In this document: in pieces, positions 62,573 through 64,000 of the stretch | Position numbering within the stretch: position 1 is the stretch's first letter | How the letters are laid out: each line of letters begins with the position of its first letter | Origin: Novosphingopyxis iocasae | GTDB taxonomy: Bacteria; Pseudomonadota; Alphaproteobacteria; Sphingomonadales; Sphingomonadaceae | Length of the DNA stretch: 64,000 nt | Direction: 5' to 3' | Assembly (NCBI RefSeq): GCF_014334095.1 | Contig: NZ_CP060495.1 | Span: 705,001-769,000, forward strand | Made by a program: the position numbers and the translations under genes | The notes under the pieces: generated by a model | Told to the model about the DNA's origin: nothing | The model's database searches: none | What the model saw: only the letters and a program-made list of their open reading frames with translations

Positions 62573-63922
62573 CTATTTCATCAGCACCAGTTCTTCGGCC
62601 ATGCTGGGGTGCAGCGCCACGGTATCGTCGAACGCCTGCTTGGTCAGGCCCGCCTTCACCGCGATGGCCGCCGCCTGAAGGATTTCGGGCGCTTCGGGCC
62701 CGATCATGTGCAGGCCGACGATCTTGCCGTTCTCGCCATCGCAGATCATCTTGTAGAGGCCGCGTTCGTTGCGATTGGCGAGCACGTTCTTCATCGCGCG
62801 GAAATCGGACTGGTAGATCTTCACCGATCCCAGCGTTTCCTTGGCTTCGCTCTCGGTCATGCCGACACCCGCCATGGGCGGGTGGCTGAACACCGCGGAG
62901 GGGACGTTTTCATAGTCCACTTGGTGCGGATTGTCCCCGAACAGCGTGTCGGCAAAGGCCTGCCCCTCGCGGATCGCGACGGGCGTCAGCTGCATGCGGT
63001 TGGTCACATCGCCCACCGCATAGATGCTGGGCACATTGGTCTTGGACCATTCGTCGACGCGTACGGCGCCCTTCTCGTCATATTCCACGCCCGCCGCTTC
63101 CAGGCCCAGACCGCCCGTATTGGGCACGCGCCCAGTGGCAAACAGCACGCAATCCACCTCGATATCCTCATGATTGGTCATCGAGACGTTGAGGCAGCCA
63201 TTCTCGGTCTTCTCGATCCCGCGGAACTCCGCATGGAAGCGGAAATCGATGCCCTTCATCATGGATATCTGCAGCAGCCGATCGCGGATCTGATGGTCAT
63301 ATTGCCGCAGGATCACATCGGTGCGGTTGATCAGCGTCACCTTGGCGCCGAATTCGTGGAAGATGCCCGCAAACTCGTTGGCGATATAGCCCGCTCCGGC
63401 GATCAGGATGCGCTTCGGCACGGCGTCCAGATGGAAGGCCTCGTTCGAAGTAATGCCGAGTTCGTGGCCCGGGCAGTCGGGCACATGGGGTGTTGCGCCG
63501 GTGGCGATCAGGATGTGCTTGGCGCTCACCGTCCTGCCGCTCGCCAGCTTCACCTCGTTCGGGCCGACCAGTTCGGCGCGTTCGTCGATGATCTCGGCGC
63601 CGTGATTGGTCAGCGTCTCGCGATAGACCGAATTGATCCGGTCCACTTCCTTCATCACATTGTCGCGCAGCCGCTGCCAATCGAAATTGCATTCGTCCGG
63701 CACATCCCAGCCGAAGCAGCGCGCATCCTTCAAATCCTCGGCGAACTGCGCTCCGTAGACGAGCAGCTTCTTGGGCACGCAGCCGCGGATGACGCAGGTG
63801 CCGCCGACGCGGTGTTCTTCGGCAATCGCCACCTTTGCGCCGTGGCTGGCGGCCACGCGGCTCGCGCGTACCCCGCCCGATCCCGCGCCGATGGTGAAGA
63901 GGTCGTAATCATATTGGGCCAT
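62573..63922 (-). CDS. gor: Glutathione-disulfide reductase
   Basis: A 449-residue FAD/NADPH flavoprotein that keeps glutathione reduced in the cytoplasm. It has the FAD fold (TIGAGSGGVRASRVA), the redox disulfide Cys43/Cys48 (GGTCVIRGCVPKKL), the NADPH fold (IAGAGYIANEFAGIF; the second nucleotide motif is GxGxxA-like) and the C-terminal catalytic pair VALHPSMAEE. The CVIRGC spacing is that of glutathione reductase rather than dihydrolipoamide dehydrogenase (CLNWGC). The gene is alone, with no gene visible in 63923-64000. Confidence 0.93.
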   Translation of the reverse strand: MAQYDYDLFTIGAGSGGVRASRVAASHGAKVAIAEEHRVGGTCVIRGCVPKKLLVYGAQFAEDLKDARCFGWDVPDECNFDWQRLRDNVMKEVDRINSVYRETLTNHGAEIIDERAELVGPNEVKLASGRTVSAKHILIATGATPHVPDCPGHELGITSNEAFHLDAVPKRILIAGAGYIANEFAGIFHEFGAKVTLINRTDVILRQYDHQIRDRLLQISMMKGIDFRFHAEFRGIEKTENGCLNVSMTNHEDIEVDCVLFATGRVPNTGGLGLEAAGVEYDEKGAVRVDEWSKTNVPSIYAVGDVTNRMQLTPVAIREGQAFADTLFGDNPHQVDYENVPSAVFSHPPMAGVGMTESEAKETLGSVKIYQSDFRAMKNVLANRNERGLYKMICDGENGKIVGLHMIGPEAPEILQAAAIAVKAGLTKQAFDDTVALHPSMAEELVLMK

Positions 63923-64000
63923 GGGATGCTTTCATCGGGGAAAAAGGAGGATCGGCTTTCAATCTAGGGCTGCGCGGCCCGGCCTCAAGCCGGATCGCCA

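Overview
The window looks like a chromosomal segment of an aerobic alphaproteobacterium, most likely order Sphingomonadales. This is inferred from the gene set: cyoABCD-SURF1-RegBA, PhaR, a roughly 1040-residue TonB-dependent receptor with TonB-dependent style signal peptide, the mltB-rlpA-dacC order, and high-GC codon use. No rRNA, CRISPR array, insertion sequence or prophage was seen. There is one tRNA gene, tRNA-Ser(UGA).

Layout. Positions 1-1971 carry a peptidoglycan group on the minus strand (mltB, rlpA, start of a D,D-carboxypeptidase). tRNA-Ser lies at 2149-2236, followed by about 420 bp without a gene. Positions 2641-14780 hold an exopolysaccharide (EPS) locus: an H-NOX haem sensor, a sigma-54 activator, Wza-, Wzz- and Wzy-like export and polymerisation proteins, three glycosyltransferases, a Wzx-like flippase, and a fused GT26/initiating sugar transferase. 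Positions 14777-19472 encode a two-protein phosphorelay. Then come an MFS transporter (19734-20954), a tripartite RND efflux operon (21136-26794) and another MFS transporter (27266-28621). Positions 28748-35423 form a respiratory operon, cyoABCD-surf1-regB-regA. Housekeeping genes follow: aldehyde dehydrogenase, DUF1206 protein, lpd, thioesterase, pyruvate dehydrogenase E2, universal stress protein, peroxiredoxin-like protein, RNase R, phaR and alanine racemase. A TonB-dependent receptor and an MFS transporter come next, then the propionyl-CoA/methylmalonyl-CoA pathway (52263-61191, with bioB inside), ctaG and glutathione reductase.

The most interesting part is the EPS locus. Two intergenic regions, 4606-4859 and 13065-13346, have the same architecture. 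In each, a divergent pair of sigma-54 (-24/-12) promoters flanks four GCA-N3-TGC palindromes spaced 20-26 bp apart, placed about 65-155 bp upstream of every predicted start site. The four promoters drive the H-NOX/activator operon, the wza-wzz-wzy operon, the flippase-glycosyltransferase operon and the fused transferase. The activator encoded in the locus is the obvious candidate to bind the palindromes. The H-NOX protein has the haem ligand and the YxSxR motif and, by hand alignment, a non-polar distal residue, so nitric oxide is the likely input. In this sequence the activator's Fis-type DNA-binding helix-turn-helix is disrupted by an apparent 2-nt deletion at about 2730, so the circuit may be disabled in this strain, unless the deletion is a sequence error. 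The adjacent hybrid kinase pair could feed phosphate to the activator, but that is inference.

The respiratory operon is translationally coupled from cyoC to regA and ends with its likely redox regulators. RegB keeps the GGATNPF quinone box and a cysteine at residue 265. A perfect 19-bp palindrome sits just upstream of cyoA.
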